Shown here: piece after piece, positions 1 to 8,635 of the stretch
Layout of the letters: every line of letters starts with the position of its first letter
Numbering within the stretch: position 1 is the first letter of the stretch
NCBI GenBank assembly: GCA_002481295.1
Contig: DLDU01000010.1
Location: 1 to 38,212, forward strand
Direction: 5' to 3'
From: Prevotella sp. UBA7764
GTDB lineage: Bacteria; Bacteroidota; Bacteroidia; Bacteroidales; Bacteroidaceae
DNA length: 38,212 nucleotides
The notes under the pieces: generated by a model
Told to the model about the DNA's origin: nothing
Seen by the model: only the letters and a program-made list of their open reading frames with translations
Database searches by the model: none
Program-made: the position numbers and the translations under genes

Positions 1-1
1 T

Positions 2-754
2 GGATATCCTCCGTTTTCACCAGACTTCACTAACATGCGCTCGTTTCTGGTCAATCAGGGCTTTATGAACATTACAGAAGCACATGATTTCCCGGTGAGT
101 GACAGGCTTAGCAAGTGGGGGGTACCTGACCATTTGGTATTTCAACGTGTAGAGAAAGACCTCTGTACGAATCAAAGCGTATGCCCCATGTTCCGCGTCA
201 TCCAGACATCTAGTTCACATGAGCCTTTCGATGTTCCTTTTCATCGACTGAAAGACAAAAGACTCAATGCCTTTGCTTATAGTGACAACAGCATTGGACA
301 ATTTGTAGATTGGCTCAAGAAGACAAAATTTTGGTCTCATAGTTTGGTAGTATTGATTCCTGATCATCTTGGAGCATGGCCCCGCGATATCGATAACTTC
401 TCGTTTTGTCGCTTTCATGTTCCGATGCTTTGGACAGGTGGCGTTTTATCCTCCACAAAGATGGTAAGTGATATCTATGGATCACAGCAGGATATTACGG
501 CCACCTTGCTGAGTCAGTTGGGTTATAATCACAGTATGTTTCCCTTTAGCAAAGACCTATTCGATACAAGAGCGCCTCATTATGCTTTTTTTATGATGAA
601 TAACGGATTTGGACTGATTGACAGCCGAGGCTCTATAATATATGATTATGACCGCAGTGCCATCGTTAAGTCCAAGGGATTGTCATCTGAGTATGAACAG
701 AATGGAAAAGCTATTACTCAAGTACTATATGACTACATAGCTCACCAAAAATAG
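2..754 (+). CDS. LTA synthase-family sulfatase, C-terminal part (cut by window start)
   Basis: The reading frame is open from the first bases of the window, so only the C-terminal 250 or so residues are present and the start lies upstream. The protein resembles the extracellular sulfatase domain of the LtaS/phosphoglycerol transferase family, which in Bacteroidales forms large inner-membrane proteins with the catalytic domain in the periplasm. Visible features are a block around SKWGVPDHLVF, a QTSSSHEPFDVP segment, which corresponds to the conserved S-H-x-P region of the family, and LVVLIPDHLG, matching the metal-binding D-H motif. The catalytic threonine and the membrane segments would lie upstream and cannot be checked. 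The substrate is unknown; lipoteichoic acid is not expected in a Gram-negative organism, so a phospho-substituent transfer or hydrolysis on an envelope molecule is more likely. Confidence 0.8.
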   Translation, partial: GYPPFSPDFTNMRSFLVNQGFMNITEAHDFPVSDRLSKWGVPDHLVFQRVEKDLCTNQSVCPMFRVIQTSSSHEPFDVPFHRLKDKRLNAFAYSDNSIGQFVDWLKKTKFWSHSLVVLIPDHLGAWPRDIDNFSFCRFHVPMLWTGGVLSSTKMVSDIYGSQQDITATLLSQLGYNHSMFPFSKDLFDTRAPHYAFFMMNNGFGLIDSRGSIIYDYDRSAIVKSKGLSSEYEQNGKAITQVLYDYIAHQK

Positions 755-802
755 TATTTTAACTTGCATTCTCGCACAATGCGGTTCTTATACTATGCAT
801 CA

Positions 803-1432
803 TTATTTCGCCCTTTCAGACTTCTCCAGTTCTTCAATTCCTTTAGAGGTACAAAGCCCACGCATGAATACCATGATGAGATTGCTAAAAATATCTTTCA
901 AATCATATTGTAGGTAAAGTTGCTGTGTCATTGCCTCTCGGATTGAGATATCGGCTATTTTTTCAATCAGCTCATAATTAATCCCTGCTAAAAAGAAGCC
1001 CTGCTTGATGCCATTGGCAAAAAAAGAAGAGGACTTCATTTGTCTCTGCATTTTTCGCTCTTTGAAAAGCTTAATAACCTGAGGGTATTTCTCCAATTCA
1101 ATGAAATATGTGGGTACGATTCTCGACATTCTATTCATTTTAAGCTCGTAGAAATACAACATAATGTCGATAACATTGTGCCCTGGGCTCTTAGCAAAAT
1201 CTTCGATTTCCTTATCAGTGATATCTAAATCATGCCTGACACATTCTAATACGAGGTCTGCTTTATTGTCAAAAATCTCATATACGGTGCGCTTCGAAAC
1301 AGACAGTATTTGGGCAATGTCGTCCATCTTAACAGACTTGATGCCCTTGCTTTCAAACTCATGTGTTGCTATTGCAATTATGCGTTGACGCAGTTGCTGT
1401 CGATATTCTGTAGGGTTGACAGTTTTACTCAT
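803..1432 (-). CDS. TetR/AcrR-family transcriptional regulator
   Basis: This 209-residue protein has the usual TetR layout and length. An N-terminal helix-turn-helix lies at about residues 17-60 (IAQILSVSKRTVYEIFDNKADL, where S-x-x-T-[VI]-Y is the family hallmark), followed by an all-helical ligand-binding and dimerisation domain with no recognisable ligand signature. The N-terminal tail is polar and basic. The gene stands alone between the sulfatase gene and hisC and runs in the same direction as the his genes, 218 bp downstream of hisC. No efflux pump or other obvious target lies beside it in the window, so its regulon cannot be inferred. A short inverted repeat just upstream of the start may be its own operator. 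Confidence 0.85.
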   Translation of the reverse strand: MSKTVNPTEYRQQLRQRIIAIATHEFESKGIKSVKMDDIAQILSVSKRTVYEIFDNKADLVLECVRHDLDITDKEIEDFAKSPGHNVIDIMLYFYELKMNRMSRIVPTYFIELEKYPQVIKLFKERKMQRQMKSSSFFANGIKQGFFLAGINYELIEKIADISIREAMTQQLYLQYDLKDIFSNLIMVFMRGLCTSKGIEELEKSERAK

Positions 1433-1444
1433 ATAAGAAATTAC

Positions 1445-1466
1445 AAGTTTATTATGTTGTAAACTT
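1445..1466. promoter_or_regulatory. Candidate TetR operator upstream of the TetR gene
   Basis: AAGTTTA (1445-1451) and TAAACTT (1460-1466) form a perfect 7-bp inverted repeat with an 8-bp spacer, starting 13 bp upstream of the regulator's start codon. On the minus strand the distal arm reads TAAGTTTA, one base away from the Bacteroidetes -7 box TAnnTTTG, so binding there would block the promoter. Autoregulation through such a site is common for TetR proteins, but the assignment here is inference from position and symmetry. Confidence 0.35.
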
Positions 1467-1650
1467 ACATAAAAATATCGAATTATAAGTCGTCTGAGAC
1501 AAAAAACTATAAAAAATCACAGAAAGTCCACGCTTAAGTCTGTACTGCCAAGGTTATATAGTTCTCCACCATCTCCACCATTAACTAATTACTTGGTTTC
1601 CCTGCAATTCTAATTAAATATGCTTATAGTAAGGTGAGAACACCTAAAGA

Positions 1651-2697
1651 TCATTTTTGATATTGCCGGAGTGCAGCGAGGAGTTCTGCATTTTCTTTCT
1701 TAGTACCAACGGTCACACGCAGACAGTCTTTGCAGAGTTTAACGCGGGTGCGGTTTCTGACGATGATACCTTTCTCTACAAGATAATTATAGATAGACTG
1801 AGCATCCTTCATCTTGGCTAAAAAGAAGTTAGCATCTGTCGGATAGACAATTTGACAGATGGGCAACTCGCGAAAAGCTGCTATCAACTTAGGGCGCTCC
1901 TCGAGTAATAGCTTTACCCATTTTTCCACCTCAGCGCGATTTTTCAAGGCTTCTAAGGCATGACGCTGAGTAAGTAAGTTGATATTGTAGGGGTATTTTA
2001 CTTTGTTGAACAGATCGATAATCTCCTCACTTGCAAAAGCCATGCCCAGCCGAATGGCAGCACACCCCCAAGCTTTGCTCATGGTGTTGAGCACGATTAA
2101 ATGAGGATAATTTGCCACAACATGTCGAAAGAGTGGGGCGGAGGAGAAGTCGGAGTAAGCCTCATCGATGACAATGATGCCATCGAAGTGCTCCAGAACA
2201 GATGTAATCCCTTGCGTTGACATGTTGTTGCCGGTAGGATTGTTGGGAGAGCAGATCCAAATCACCTTTGTGTGGTCGTCGCAAGCAGCGAGGATTGCGT
2301 CGACATTCATCTGATAGTGCTCATCTAAGAGTACAGGACGATATTCAACATCGTTGATGTCGGCACAGACCTTATACATGCCATAGGTAGGTTCTATTGC
2401 TACCACATTGTCTGTCTGCGGTCGGCAAAACACGCGGTAGACTAGGTCTATTGCCTCATCAGAACCATTGCCGAGAAATATATTGGCGGCGGGTATATTC
2501 TTGATCTTCGAGAGTTCAGCCTTCAAATCCGTTTGTAATGGATCGGGATAGCGGTTGTAGGGGCTGTTGTAGGGATTCTCATTGGCATCGAGAAAGACGT
2601 GAGCTTCGTGGCCCGAGTATTCATTGCGTGCAGAACTATATGGAGCCAACTTGGCGATGTTGGGTCTTACCAAATCATTCAAAGATCTTTTGCTCAT
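1651..2697 (-). CDS. hisC: Histidinol-phosphate aminotransferase
   Basis: HisC is a PLP enzyme that transfers an amino group from glutamate to imidazole-acetol phosphate in histidine biosynthesis. The sequence has the fold-type I landmarks of the family: the substrate-binding [19 protein letters not shown] segment near the N terminus, [19 protein letters not shown], the [11 protein letters not shown] block, and [15 protein letters not shown], in which the Lys of SKAWG forms the Schiff base with PLP. The C terminus ends with the expected [14 protein letters not shown]. The reading frame extends seven codons further upstream (to 2718), but the start at [14 protein letters not shown] fits the family N terminus best. 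It is the last gene of hisG-hisD-hisC on the minus strand. No hisB follows it, unlike many Bacteroidetes his operons. Confidence 0.95.
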   Translation of the reverse strand: MSKRSLNDLVRPNIAKLAPYSSARNEYSGHEAHVFLDANENPYNSPYNRYPDPLQTDLKAELSKIKNIPAANIFLGNGSDEAIDLVYRVFCRPQTDNVVAIEPTYGMYKVCADINDVEYRPVLLDEHYQMNVDAILAACDDHTKVIWICSPNNPTGNNMSTQGITSVLEHFDGIIVIDEAYSDFSSAPLFRHVVANYPHLIVLNTMSKAWGCAAIRLGMAFASEEIIDLFNKVKYPYNINLLTQRHALEALKNRAEVEKWVKLLLEERPKLIAAFRELPICQIVYPTDANFFLAKMKDAQSIYNYLVEKGIIVRNRTRVKLCKDCLRVTVGTKKENAELLAALRQYQK

Positions 2698-2779
2698 CAT
2701 TTTCCGTTTTGATATCATTTATTCGGTACATACCTTACTGTTTGTTGTCAACTTGCGAAAGCATGGATAAGTTACTTTA

Positions 2780-4069
2780 CTACTGTTGCTCTTGGCTTTG
2801 CATTCTTAGTCTCATCGCGTTGGCATGGGCTTCAAGTTGCTCATTCTCAGCCATGCAGACCACTGCTCTTCCGATGCTATAGATTCCCTCTTTGGAGAGA
2901 TGCTGGAAGGTGATCTTACGCATGTAGCTGTCGAGATTCACGCCATTGTATGCCAAGGCATACTGATGCGTGGGGAGTGTGTGATTAGTGCCACTGGCAT
3001 AGTCTCCGGCACTTTCACAAGCCCATTTACCGAGAAAGACACTACCGGCGTTGATTACTTTTACAACTAACTCGTCATAATTCTCGGTGGTAAGAATCAG
3101 ATGCTCTGGAGCGTAGGCGTTACTGAGTTCCATAGCCTCATCAAGATCGTGGACGAGCACAAGTTTGGAATTGTCCAAAGACTTTGCTGCAATTTCTTTT
3201 CTTGGGAGGCGCTCCAACTGATTCGTAACTTCCGCCCTTACTTTCTCAAGCATCTGCTCAGAGTCGGTGATTAGAAAAACTTGAGAGTCGATGCCATGTT
3301 CAGCCTGAGACAACAAATCTGCAGCTACGAAAACAGGATTACTCTTGCTGTCAGCGATGACACATACTTCGCTGGGGCCTGCAGGCATGTCGATAGCCAC
3401 CTCGTGGAGACTCACTTGCTGCTTAGCAGCCATCACGTATTGGTTGCCAGGACCAAAGATCTTATAAACCTTTGGCACACTCTCTGTGCCATAAGCCATA
3501 GCACCGATAGCCTGAACACCACCAACTTTGAAAATGCGACTGACTCCAGCAATCTTGGCAGCTGCTAAAATGGCTGGATTCACTTTCCCTTCTTTGTTTG
3601 GGGGCGTACAGAGCACGATCTCGTCGCAGCCGGCAATCTTCGCCGGAGTAGCCAACATTAATACGGTTGAGAACAGAGGGGCGGTGCCACCGGGAATGTA
3701 CAATCCTACTTTCTGAATGGGTACACTTTTCTGCCAGCACTCTACCCCCTTGGATGTCTCCAACGATATACCTTTAAATTTTTGTGCGCAATGAAATTTA
3801 TAGATGTTCTCATGCGCAAGTTTTAAAGAATCGAGCAACTCTGTGGGTACCAATGTCATTGCCTCGTCAATTTCTTCCTCACTGACAGCTAATGAGGTCA
3901 AAACGGCATGGTCAAACTTCTGCTCATATTTTTTTACAGCTTCATCGCCTTGCTGTCTGACATCGTCGAGCACACGCTTTACCGTGACATTCAGCTGTGA
4001 AACATCTAAATGAGGGCGCTTGACCAATTCTGGCCATGTCTCTATTGAGGGATATTTAATAATATTCAT
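2780..4069 (-). CDS. hisD: Histidinol dehydrogenase
   Basis: HisD carries out the last two steps of histidine synthesis, oxidising histidinol through the aldehyde to histidine with two NAD+ and an active-site zinc. The 429-residue length is normal. Diagnostic segments are IFGPGNQYVMAAKQQV, the IDMPAGPSEV signature, SQAEHGIDSQ (contributing Gln and His zinc ligands), NAYAPEHLIL (the catalytic Glu-His pair) and ESAGDYASGTNHTLPT (the Asp ligand region). The gene lies between hisG (44 bp upstream) and hisC (82 bp downstream) in the same orientation, so the three are very probably co-transcribed from the promoter before hisG. There is no internal terminator I can recognise in either gap. Confidence 0.97.
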   Translation of the reverse strand: MNIIKYPSIETWPELVKRPHLDVSQLNVTVKRVLDDVRQQGDEAVKKYEQKFDHAVLTSLAVSEEEIDEAMTLVPTELLDSLKLAHENIYKFHCAQKFKGISLETSKGVECWQKSVPIQKVGLYIPGGTAPLFSTVLMLATPAKIAGCDEIVLCTPPNKEGKVNPAILAAAKIAGVSRIFKVGGVQAIGAMAYGTESVPKVYKIFGPGNQYVMAAKQQVSLHEVAIDMPAGPSEVCVIADSKSNPVFVAADLLSQAEHGIDSQVFLITDSEQMLEKVRAEVTNQLERLPRKEIAAKSLDNSKLVLVHDLDEAMELSNAYAPEHLILTTENYDELVVKVINAGSVFLGKWACESAGDYASGTNHTLPTHQYALAYNGVNLDSYMRKITFQHLSKEGIYSIGRAVVCMAENEQLEAHANAMRLRMQSQEQQ

Positions 4070-4113
4070 TTCTCAACCTTTCTTCGAAATTATCAGATCT
4101 TAGTCTTAGATCC

Positions 4114-4965
4114 TTAGAGGATCATTTTTTCAATAGGGGAAACCAAGATGCCCTGAGCACCCAGCTCCTTGAGTTTGCCGATGATTTCCCAAAAGCGGGC
4201 TTCGTCTAATACTGTGTGAATAGCGCACCATTCGGGGTCGGAAAGAGGAATGATAGTAGGACTTTTGATGCCGGGCAGTACCTTCGTGATGTCCGCCACC
4301 TTATCTTTTGGCGCGTTCATCATCACGTATTTTTTGTCTCGTGCGATCTGAACAGCCTCAAAACGGAAGAGCAGTTCATTCAATATCTTGCGCTTCTCGT
4401 CGTCCATCTTCCAATTGCCGATCAATACTGCCTCGCTCTTCATAACCACTTCCACCTCTTTCAGATTGTTATGGACGAGCGTGGAACCGGAACTGACAAT
4501 GTCGAAGATAGCATCTGCCAAACCGATGCCTGGGCTGATCTCTACAGATCCGGTAATGACATGGATGTCAGCTTTGATATTGTTTTTATTCATAAAGCGA
4601 CGAAGAATACCCGGATAGGATGTGGCTATCTTTTTTCCATTGAACCATGAAATGCCCGTATAATCAATGGCTTTTGGGATAGCAAGAGACAGCCGGCACT
4701 TAGAGAAGCCCAACGGACGAATGATATGTGCGTCTTCTTGACGCTCTTCAAACTCATTCTCGCCTACGACGCCAATATCTGCCACACCGCTTGCAACGCT
4801 CTGTGGAATGTCGTCATCACGAAGGAATAGAACCTCCAATGGAAAATTGGTGCTTTGAACGAGAAGAGTCCGCTTACTTTCGCTGACTTTGATATCAGCT
4901 TCTTTCAGCAAATTCATAGTGTCCTCATAGAGACGACCTTTTGACTGTACTGCTATTCTTAACAT
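4114..4965 (-). CDS. hisG: ATP phosphoribosyltransferase, long form
   Basis: HisG joins ATP and PRPP in the first, feedback-controlled step of histidine synthesis. The start at MLRIAVQSKGRLYEDT gives 283 residues, the size of the long HisG form that carries its own C-terminal regulatory ACT-like domain and does not need HisZ. The frame stays open for 22 more codons upstream (to 5031), but that extension would overlap the predicted promoter and lacks family similarity. Visible motifs are SVASGVADIGVVGENEFEE and the PRPP-binding DIVSSGSTLVHNNL (equivalent to the E-T-G-T-T-L loop). The C-terminal part from about residue 205, including PGIKSPTIIPL and LKELGAQGILVSPIEKM, is the regulatory domain. 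It is the first gene of hisG-hisD-hisC. There is no room for a His-leader attenuator between promoter and start. Confidence 0.96.
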   Translation of the reverse strand: MLRIAVQSKGRLYEDTMNLLKEADIKVSESKRTLLVQSTNFPLEVLFLRDDDIPQSVASGVADIGVVGENEFEERQEDAHIIRPLGFSKCRLSLAIPKAIDYTGISWFNGKKIATSYPGILRRFMNKNNIKADIHVITGSVEISPGIGLADAIFDIVSSGSTLVHNNLKEVEVVMKSEAVLIGNWKMDDEKRKILNELLFRFEAVQIARDKKYVMMNAPKDKVADITKVLPGIKSPTIIPLSDPEWCAIHTVLDEARFWEIIGKLKELGAQGILVSPIEKMIL

Positions 4966-5019
4966 GCTGTTTCCTTCTATTTTGAATGTTATAATTCTAA
5001 TTTTCCTAAAAATATCATG

Positions 5020-5050
5020 CAAATTTAGCAAATTCCAAGCAAATGTGCAA
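5020..5050 (-). promoter_or_regulatory. Promoter of hisGDC
   Basis: On the minus strand TTG (5048-5050), a 20-bp spacer and TAAATTTG (5020-5027) match the Bacteroidetes housekeeping promoter (-33 TTG, -7 TAnnTTTG). Transcription would begin around 5015, giving a leader of about 50 nt before the hisG start at 4965. Confidence 0.65.
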
Positions 5051-5059
5051 TAAAAATGC

Positions 5060-5067
5060 TACTTTTG
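5060..5067 (+). promoter_or_regulatory. Candidate -7 box for the lytic transglycosylase gene
   Basis: TACTTTTG matches the TAnnTTTG -7 box, but no TTG sits at the expected -33 distance. If it is used, transcription begins close to 5072 and translation must begin at the ATG codons at 5079 or 5082. It lies only 10 bp beyond the -33 element of the divergent hisG promoter, so the two promoters would compete for the same DNA. Confidence 0.35.
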
Positions 5068-5078
5068 TGATGAAATTT

Positions 5079-6260
5079 ATGATGACGGTAAGAAACATTT
5101 ATATTTATGCGTGTTGCCTGCTCGTATTCTTGTCTGCTTGTCAGCAGCAATCCAGAAAGCCAGAGATGACGCCATGGGGTACTACGATGGGGGAGGATTC
5201 TTTACCACAAGAGTGTTCTCTCAGTTTGGATGATATTCAGATGAATGGAGAGTTGATTATGCTCACGGTATCGGGGCCTGAATCGTACTATGATTATCAT
5301 GGACATGGGATGGGTACACAATATCTGCTTTGTCAGAACTTTGCGGATAAGTTAGGTGTGTCATTGCGAGTAGAGGTTTGCAAAGATACTACAGAGCTTG
5401 TTCAGCGGATGCAAAAAGGAGAGGGGGACCTCGCTGCCGTGTTGTTGCCTAAGAAATGGAACAGACTGTTATATGCGGGCGTCACTGACAAACTGCACCA
5501 TACTTCCTGGATCGTCAGAAAAGACGGACAAGATTTGGCGCAAGCTCTTAATAGTTGGTATCATCCGGATATGATAAACAAAATTAAGCGCGAGGAACAA
5601 TTCTTGCTGTCTACGGCCAGTATCAGGCGCCATGTCTATGCTCCTATGCTCAATCGGGCTGGTGGTGTTATATCCTGCTATGATCATTTGTTCCAGCGAT
5701 ATGCTCCTTTGGCAAGATGGGACTGGCGTCTGTTGGCTGCTCAATGCTATCAGGAGTCTACCTTTGACCCAAAAGCCCATTCATGGGCAGGTGCTTGTGG
5801 ACTGATGCAGATTATGCCGTCAACGGCTGACCATGTAGGTTTGCCGCGTGATAAACTCTATGATCCGGAAGCCAATATTGCCTGCGCTGTCAAATACATT
5901 CAGGAACTCAGCGGATTTTTCAGAGATGTGCCAGCATCAGAGCGAATCTATTTTGTGCTGGCCAGCTACAATGGTGGTCATTTTCATGTGAGGGACGCCA
6001 TGGCTTTAGCATGCCGTGATGGTCGTGATCCGCACCGTTGGGGAGAGGTTGAGCCTTATATTCTCAAATTAAGTTCACCGGCTTACTACACGAATTCAGT
6101 TGTGAGATATGGGTATATGCGTGGATTTGAGACGGTAGACTATGTACGACACATCCGTGCACGGTGGTATCAATATAGAGAAGTCGCAAAAAAGGGGGGC
6201 TCTTCTGGCTTTTCCACCATGCCGGAGCGGGCGAAGCGGAGATATAAATGGCATCTATAG
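5079..6260 (+). CDS. mltF: MltF-like lytic murein transglycosylase, lipoprotein
   Basis: This exported protein combines an N-terminal solute-binding-like domain (SBP_bac_3 type, about residues 40-180) with a C-terminal SLT transglycosylase domain, the architecture of MltF, which cleaves peptidoglycan glycan strands to anhydro-muropeptides. The N terminus is a lipoprotein signal ending in the lipobox LSAC followed by Gln-Gln. The catalytic Glu is in AAQCYQESTFDP (about residue 225), followed by the typical SWAGACGLMQIMPSTA, the YDPEANIACAVKYI block and LASYNGGHFHVRDA. The frame is open from 5043, but starts at 5079 or 5082 place the signal peptide correctly and fit the promoter box. It stands alone, divergent from hisG. 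The solute-binding domain may sense a muropeptide, which is inference from the family. Confidence 0.88.
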   Translation: MMTVRNIYIYACCLLVFLSACQQQSRKPEMTPWGTTMGEDSLPQECSLSLDDIQMNGELIMLTVSGPESYYDYHGHGMGTQYLLCQNFADKLGVSLRVEVCKDTTELVQRMQKGEGDLAAVLLPKKWNRLLYAGVTDKLHHTSWIVRKDGQDLAQALNSWYHPDMINKIKREEQFLLSTASIRRHVYAPMLNRAGGVISCYDHLFQRYAPLARWDWRLLAAQCYQESTFDPKAHSWAGACGLMQIMPSTADHVGLPRDKLYDPEANIACAVKYIQELSGFFRDVPASERIYFVLASYNGGHFHVRDAMALACRDGRDPHRWGEVEPYILKLSSPAYYTNSVVRYGYMRGFETVDYVRHIRARWYQYREVAKKGGSSGFSTMPERAKRRYKWHL

Positions 6261-6451
6261 TTTTTCTTGTTACTAAAAGCGCCTGTCATATACGAAATTT
6301 TGCCATTGCTATATATATAATAAGGTGTAATGGCTTTGGCGGAAAGGAAGGTAATCTTGTGATTGCTATGTTATACATATTCTATACTTATTCAAAATAT
6401 GTATCATATTGATATTAGAAATCTCGATAGTAATAAATAGTTGCCAAAAAA
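6261..6451. other. AT-rich non-coding gap before the serC promoter
   Basis: There is no gene in this gap. The only structure seen is a 9-bp perfect inverted repeat, ATACATATT (6373-6381) and AATATGTAT (6396-6404), with a 14-bp spacer. It is too AT-rich to be a convincing terminator and could be a protein-binding site or chance. Confidence 0.3.
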
Positions 6452-6483
6452 TTTGCTGATTTGAAAAATAATTCGTAAGTTTG
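6452..6483 (+). promoter_or_regulatory. Promoter of serC-serA
   Basis: TTTG (6452-6455), a 20-bp spacer and TAAGTTTG (6476-6483) match both boxes of the Bacteroidetes promoter. The leader to the serC ATG at 6530 would be about 40 nt. Confidence 0.7.
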
Positions 6484-6529
6484 CATGAGAGTACAATAAC
6501 CTCGAAGTATTAACTAAAAACAAGTGGAA

Positions 6530-7597
6530 ATGAAGAAGTACAACTTTAATGCGGGTCCCTCGATGTTGCCCCGTGAGGTCATAGAGAACACTGCTAAGCA
6601 GATTCTGGACTTCAATGGCTCCGGACTCTCTTTGATGGAAATCAGCCATCGTGCTAAGGACTTCCAGCCAGTGGTCGATGAGACAGTAGCTCTGATCAAA
6701 GAGTTGCTCGATATCCCCGAAGGTTATTCAGTGATCTTCCTTGGTGGTGGTGCCTCGCTTCAGTTTATGCAGATCCCGGCAAATTTCCTCATCAAGAAGG
6801 CTGGATACGTCAATACAGGTACATGGGCTAAAAAGGCTATGAAAGAGGCTAAGCACTTCGGTGAGACTGTTGAAGTGGCTTCTTCTGCTGATGATAACTA
6901 TTGCCATCTGCCCAAGAACTTCACAATTCCAGCAGACCTCGACTATCTGCACATCACAACGAACAATACCATCTTCGGTACAGAGCTGCGCGAGGACATA
7001 GATTCTCCGGTGCCTCTGATCGCTGATATGAGCTCTGATATTCTCAGCCGTCCTGTCGATGTGTCAAAATATGACGCTATCTATGCCGGATGCCAGAAGA
7101 ATATGGGTATGGCAGGTGTCACCTGTGTCATTCTGAAGGACGACAAGCTCGGACGTGCTCCACGTGAGTTGCCGACGATGATCGACTACAATACCCATGT
7201 GAGCAAGGGCTCTATGTTCAACACTCCGCCAGTAGTGCCTATCTACTCTGTGCTTGAGACCATGCGCTGGGTGAAAGCTCATGGTGGCGTCAAGGAGATG
7301 GACAAACGTGCCCAGGAGCGTGCCCGCATTGTCTACGACGAGATCGACCGCAACAAACTCTTCAAGGGAACTGTTGCCGTAGAGGACCGTTCGGTGATGA
7401 ATCTCTGCTTCGTGATGAACGAGGAGTACAAGGATCTGGAGAAGCCGTTCCTTGATTTCGCAACAGCGCGTGGTATGGTAGGCATCAAGGGCCACCGCTC
7501 TGTAGGTGGCTTCCGTGCAAGCTGCTACAATGCTCAGACACTTGAGGGTGTCAACGCGCTTGTAGAGTGCATGAAGGACTTCGAAGCACAGCATTAA
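6530..7597 (+). CDS. serC: Phosphoserine aminotransferase
   Basis: SerC converts 3-phosphohydroxypyruvate and glutamate to phosphoserine in serine synthesis, and the same activity serves pyridoxal phosphate synthesis in some bacteria. The 355-residue protein opens with [16 protein letters not shown], the family's N-terminal signature. It has [14 protein letters not shown] for the cofactor phosphate, [10 protein letters not shown], and [16 protein letters not shown], in which Lys of QKN binds [21 protein letters not shown] near the C terminus is the substrate phosphate-binding region. A GTG two codons upstream (6524) is possible, but the ATG fits the family start. serA follows after 17 bp, so the two are co-transcribed. 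Confidence 0.96.
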   Translation: MKKYNFNAGPSMLPREVIENTAKQILDFNGSGLSLMEISHRAKDFQPVVDETVALIKELLDIPEGYSVIFLGGGASLQFMQIPANFLIKKAGYVNTGTWAKKAMKEAKHFGETVEVASSADDNYCHLPKNFTIPADLDYLHITTNNTIFGTELREDIDSPVPLIADMSSDILSRPVDVSKYDAIYAGCQKNMGMAGVTCVILKDDKLGRAPRELPTMIDYNTHVSKGSMFNTPPVVPIYSVLETMRWVKAHGGVKEMDKRAQERARIVYDEIDRNKLFKGTVAVEDRSVMNLCFVMNEEYKDLEKPFLDFATARGMVGIKGHRSVGGFRASCYNAQTLEGVNALVECMKDFEAQH

Positions 7598-7614
7598 TCT
7601 TAAAAACTATCGAC

Positions 7615-8532
7615 ATGAAAATATTAGTTGCAACAGAGAAGCCTTTTGCTGCCGCAGCAGTGGAGGGCATTAAAAAGGTGGCCCAAGAAGAGGGACATGA
7701 GATCGTGCTCCTTGAGAAATATCAGGAGAAGCAGCAACTGCTCGACGCAGTAGCTGATGTTGACGCTATGATTGTCCGTTCCGACAAAGTCGATAAGGAG
7801 GTGCTCGACGCTGCCAAGAACTTGAAGATCGTTGTCAGAGCCGGTGCCGGTTATGACTCTATCGACACGGCTTATGCCAAGGAAAAAGGTGTGGTCGTTG
7901 AGAATACTCCCGGTCAGAACTCCAACGCCGTGGCCGAACTGGTCTTTGGTCTGCTTGTCTTCACCGTCCGTAACTTCTTCAATGGCAAGTCCGGTTCTGA
8001 GCTGAAAGGCAAGAAGCTGGGTATTCTGGCCTTCGGAAATGTCGGCCGCAATGTAGCCCGCATCGCCAAGGGCTTCGATATGGATATCTATGCTTACGAC
8101 GAGTATTGCCCGAAGGATGTCATCGAGCAGAGTGGGGTGCATGCTGTGGACAGCCGCGACGATCTCTTCAAGACCTGCGATGTGGTCAGCCTGCATATCC
8201 CTGCTACGCCGGAGACAAAGAACAGCATCAACTACGATGTCGTGAATCAGATGAAGAAAGGTGGCATCCTCTTGAACACCGCACGCAAGGAGGTGATCGA
8301 CGAGGAAGGACTTCTGAAGTTGCTGGCAGAGCGTGAGGACTTGAAGTACATCACTGACATCAAGCCGGACGCTGATGAGGCATTCAAGAAGTTTGAAGGC
8401 AGATATTTCTCTACACCTAAGAAGATGGGTGCACAGACTGCTGAGGCCAACATCAACGCTGGTATCGCTGCCGCTAAGCAGATCGGTGCCTTCTTCAAAG
8501 ACGGCTGCACGAAATTCCAAGTAAATAAGTAA
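7615..8532 (+). CDS. serA: D-3-phosphoglycerate dehydrogenase, short type with active-site lysine
   Basis: SerA oxidises 3-phosphoglycerate with NAD+ in the first step of serine synthesis. This is the short form of 305 residues without C-terminal regulatory ACT or ASB domains. Motifs are RAGAGYDSIDT, the nucleotide-binding LGILAFGNVGRNVARI (a variant of G-x-G-x-x-G), and NTARKEVIDEEG with the substrate Arg. The place normally holding the catalytic His (T-P-H-x-G-A-x-T) reads STPKKMGAQTAEAN, so Lys stands where His is expected. A lysine-containing class of short PGDHs is described, so this is not a sign of decay. The start is the ATG after serC; the frame also stays open upstream inside serC. 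A strong terminator follows the stop codon. Confidence 0.94.
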   Translation: MKILVATEKPFAAAAVEGIKKVAQEEGHEIVLLEKYQEKQQLLDAVADVDAMIVRSDKVDKEVLDAAKNLKIVVRAGAGYDSIDTAYAKEKGVVVENTPGQNSNAVAELVFGLLVFTVRNFFNGKSGSELKGKKLGILAFGNVGRNVARIAKGFDMDIYAYDEYCPKDVIEQSGVHAVDSRDDLFKTCDVVSLHIPATPETKNSINYDVVNQMKKGGILLNTARKEVIDEEGLLKLLAEREDLKYITDIKPDADEAFKKFEGRYFSTPKKMGAQTAEANINAGIAAAKQIGAFFKDGCTKFQVNK

Positions 8533-8547
8533 TACCTTGTGGACATT

Positions 8548-8593
8548 GCTTCCTGCTTCGCCGTGGTCGGCGAGGTAGGAAGCGTTGTCTTTT
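8548..8593 (+). terminator. Rho-independent terminator after serA
   Basis: GCTTCCTGCTTCGCC (8548-8562) pairs along 15 positions with GGCGAGGTAGGAAGC (8569-8583), with only two G-U pairs and a 6-nt loop, and a T-rich run (8585-8593) follows. It separates serC-serA from the DUF1015 gene, so the latter either has its own promoter or depends on read-through. Confidence 0.75.
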
Positions 8594-8635
8594 CTTACAC
8601 CTTATATATATAGCTAACATTTAAAGTCTATTACT

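Noticed and set aside
4966..5031. A His-leader attenuator before hisG
   Set aside because: Only about 50 nt separate the predicted transcription start from hisG, with no run of His codons and no terminator.
6373..6404. AT-rich 9-bp inverted repeat upstream of serC, considered as the mltF terminator
   Set aside because: Stem of A-T pairs only, a 14-nt loop and no T run; too weak to call.
7064..8520. Long minus-strand open frames opposite serC and serA
   Set aside because: They mirror the codon structure of two clear enzymes on the other strand and have no family resemblance or start context.
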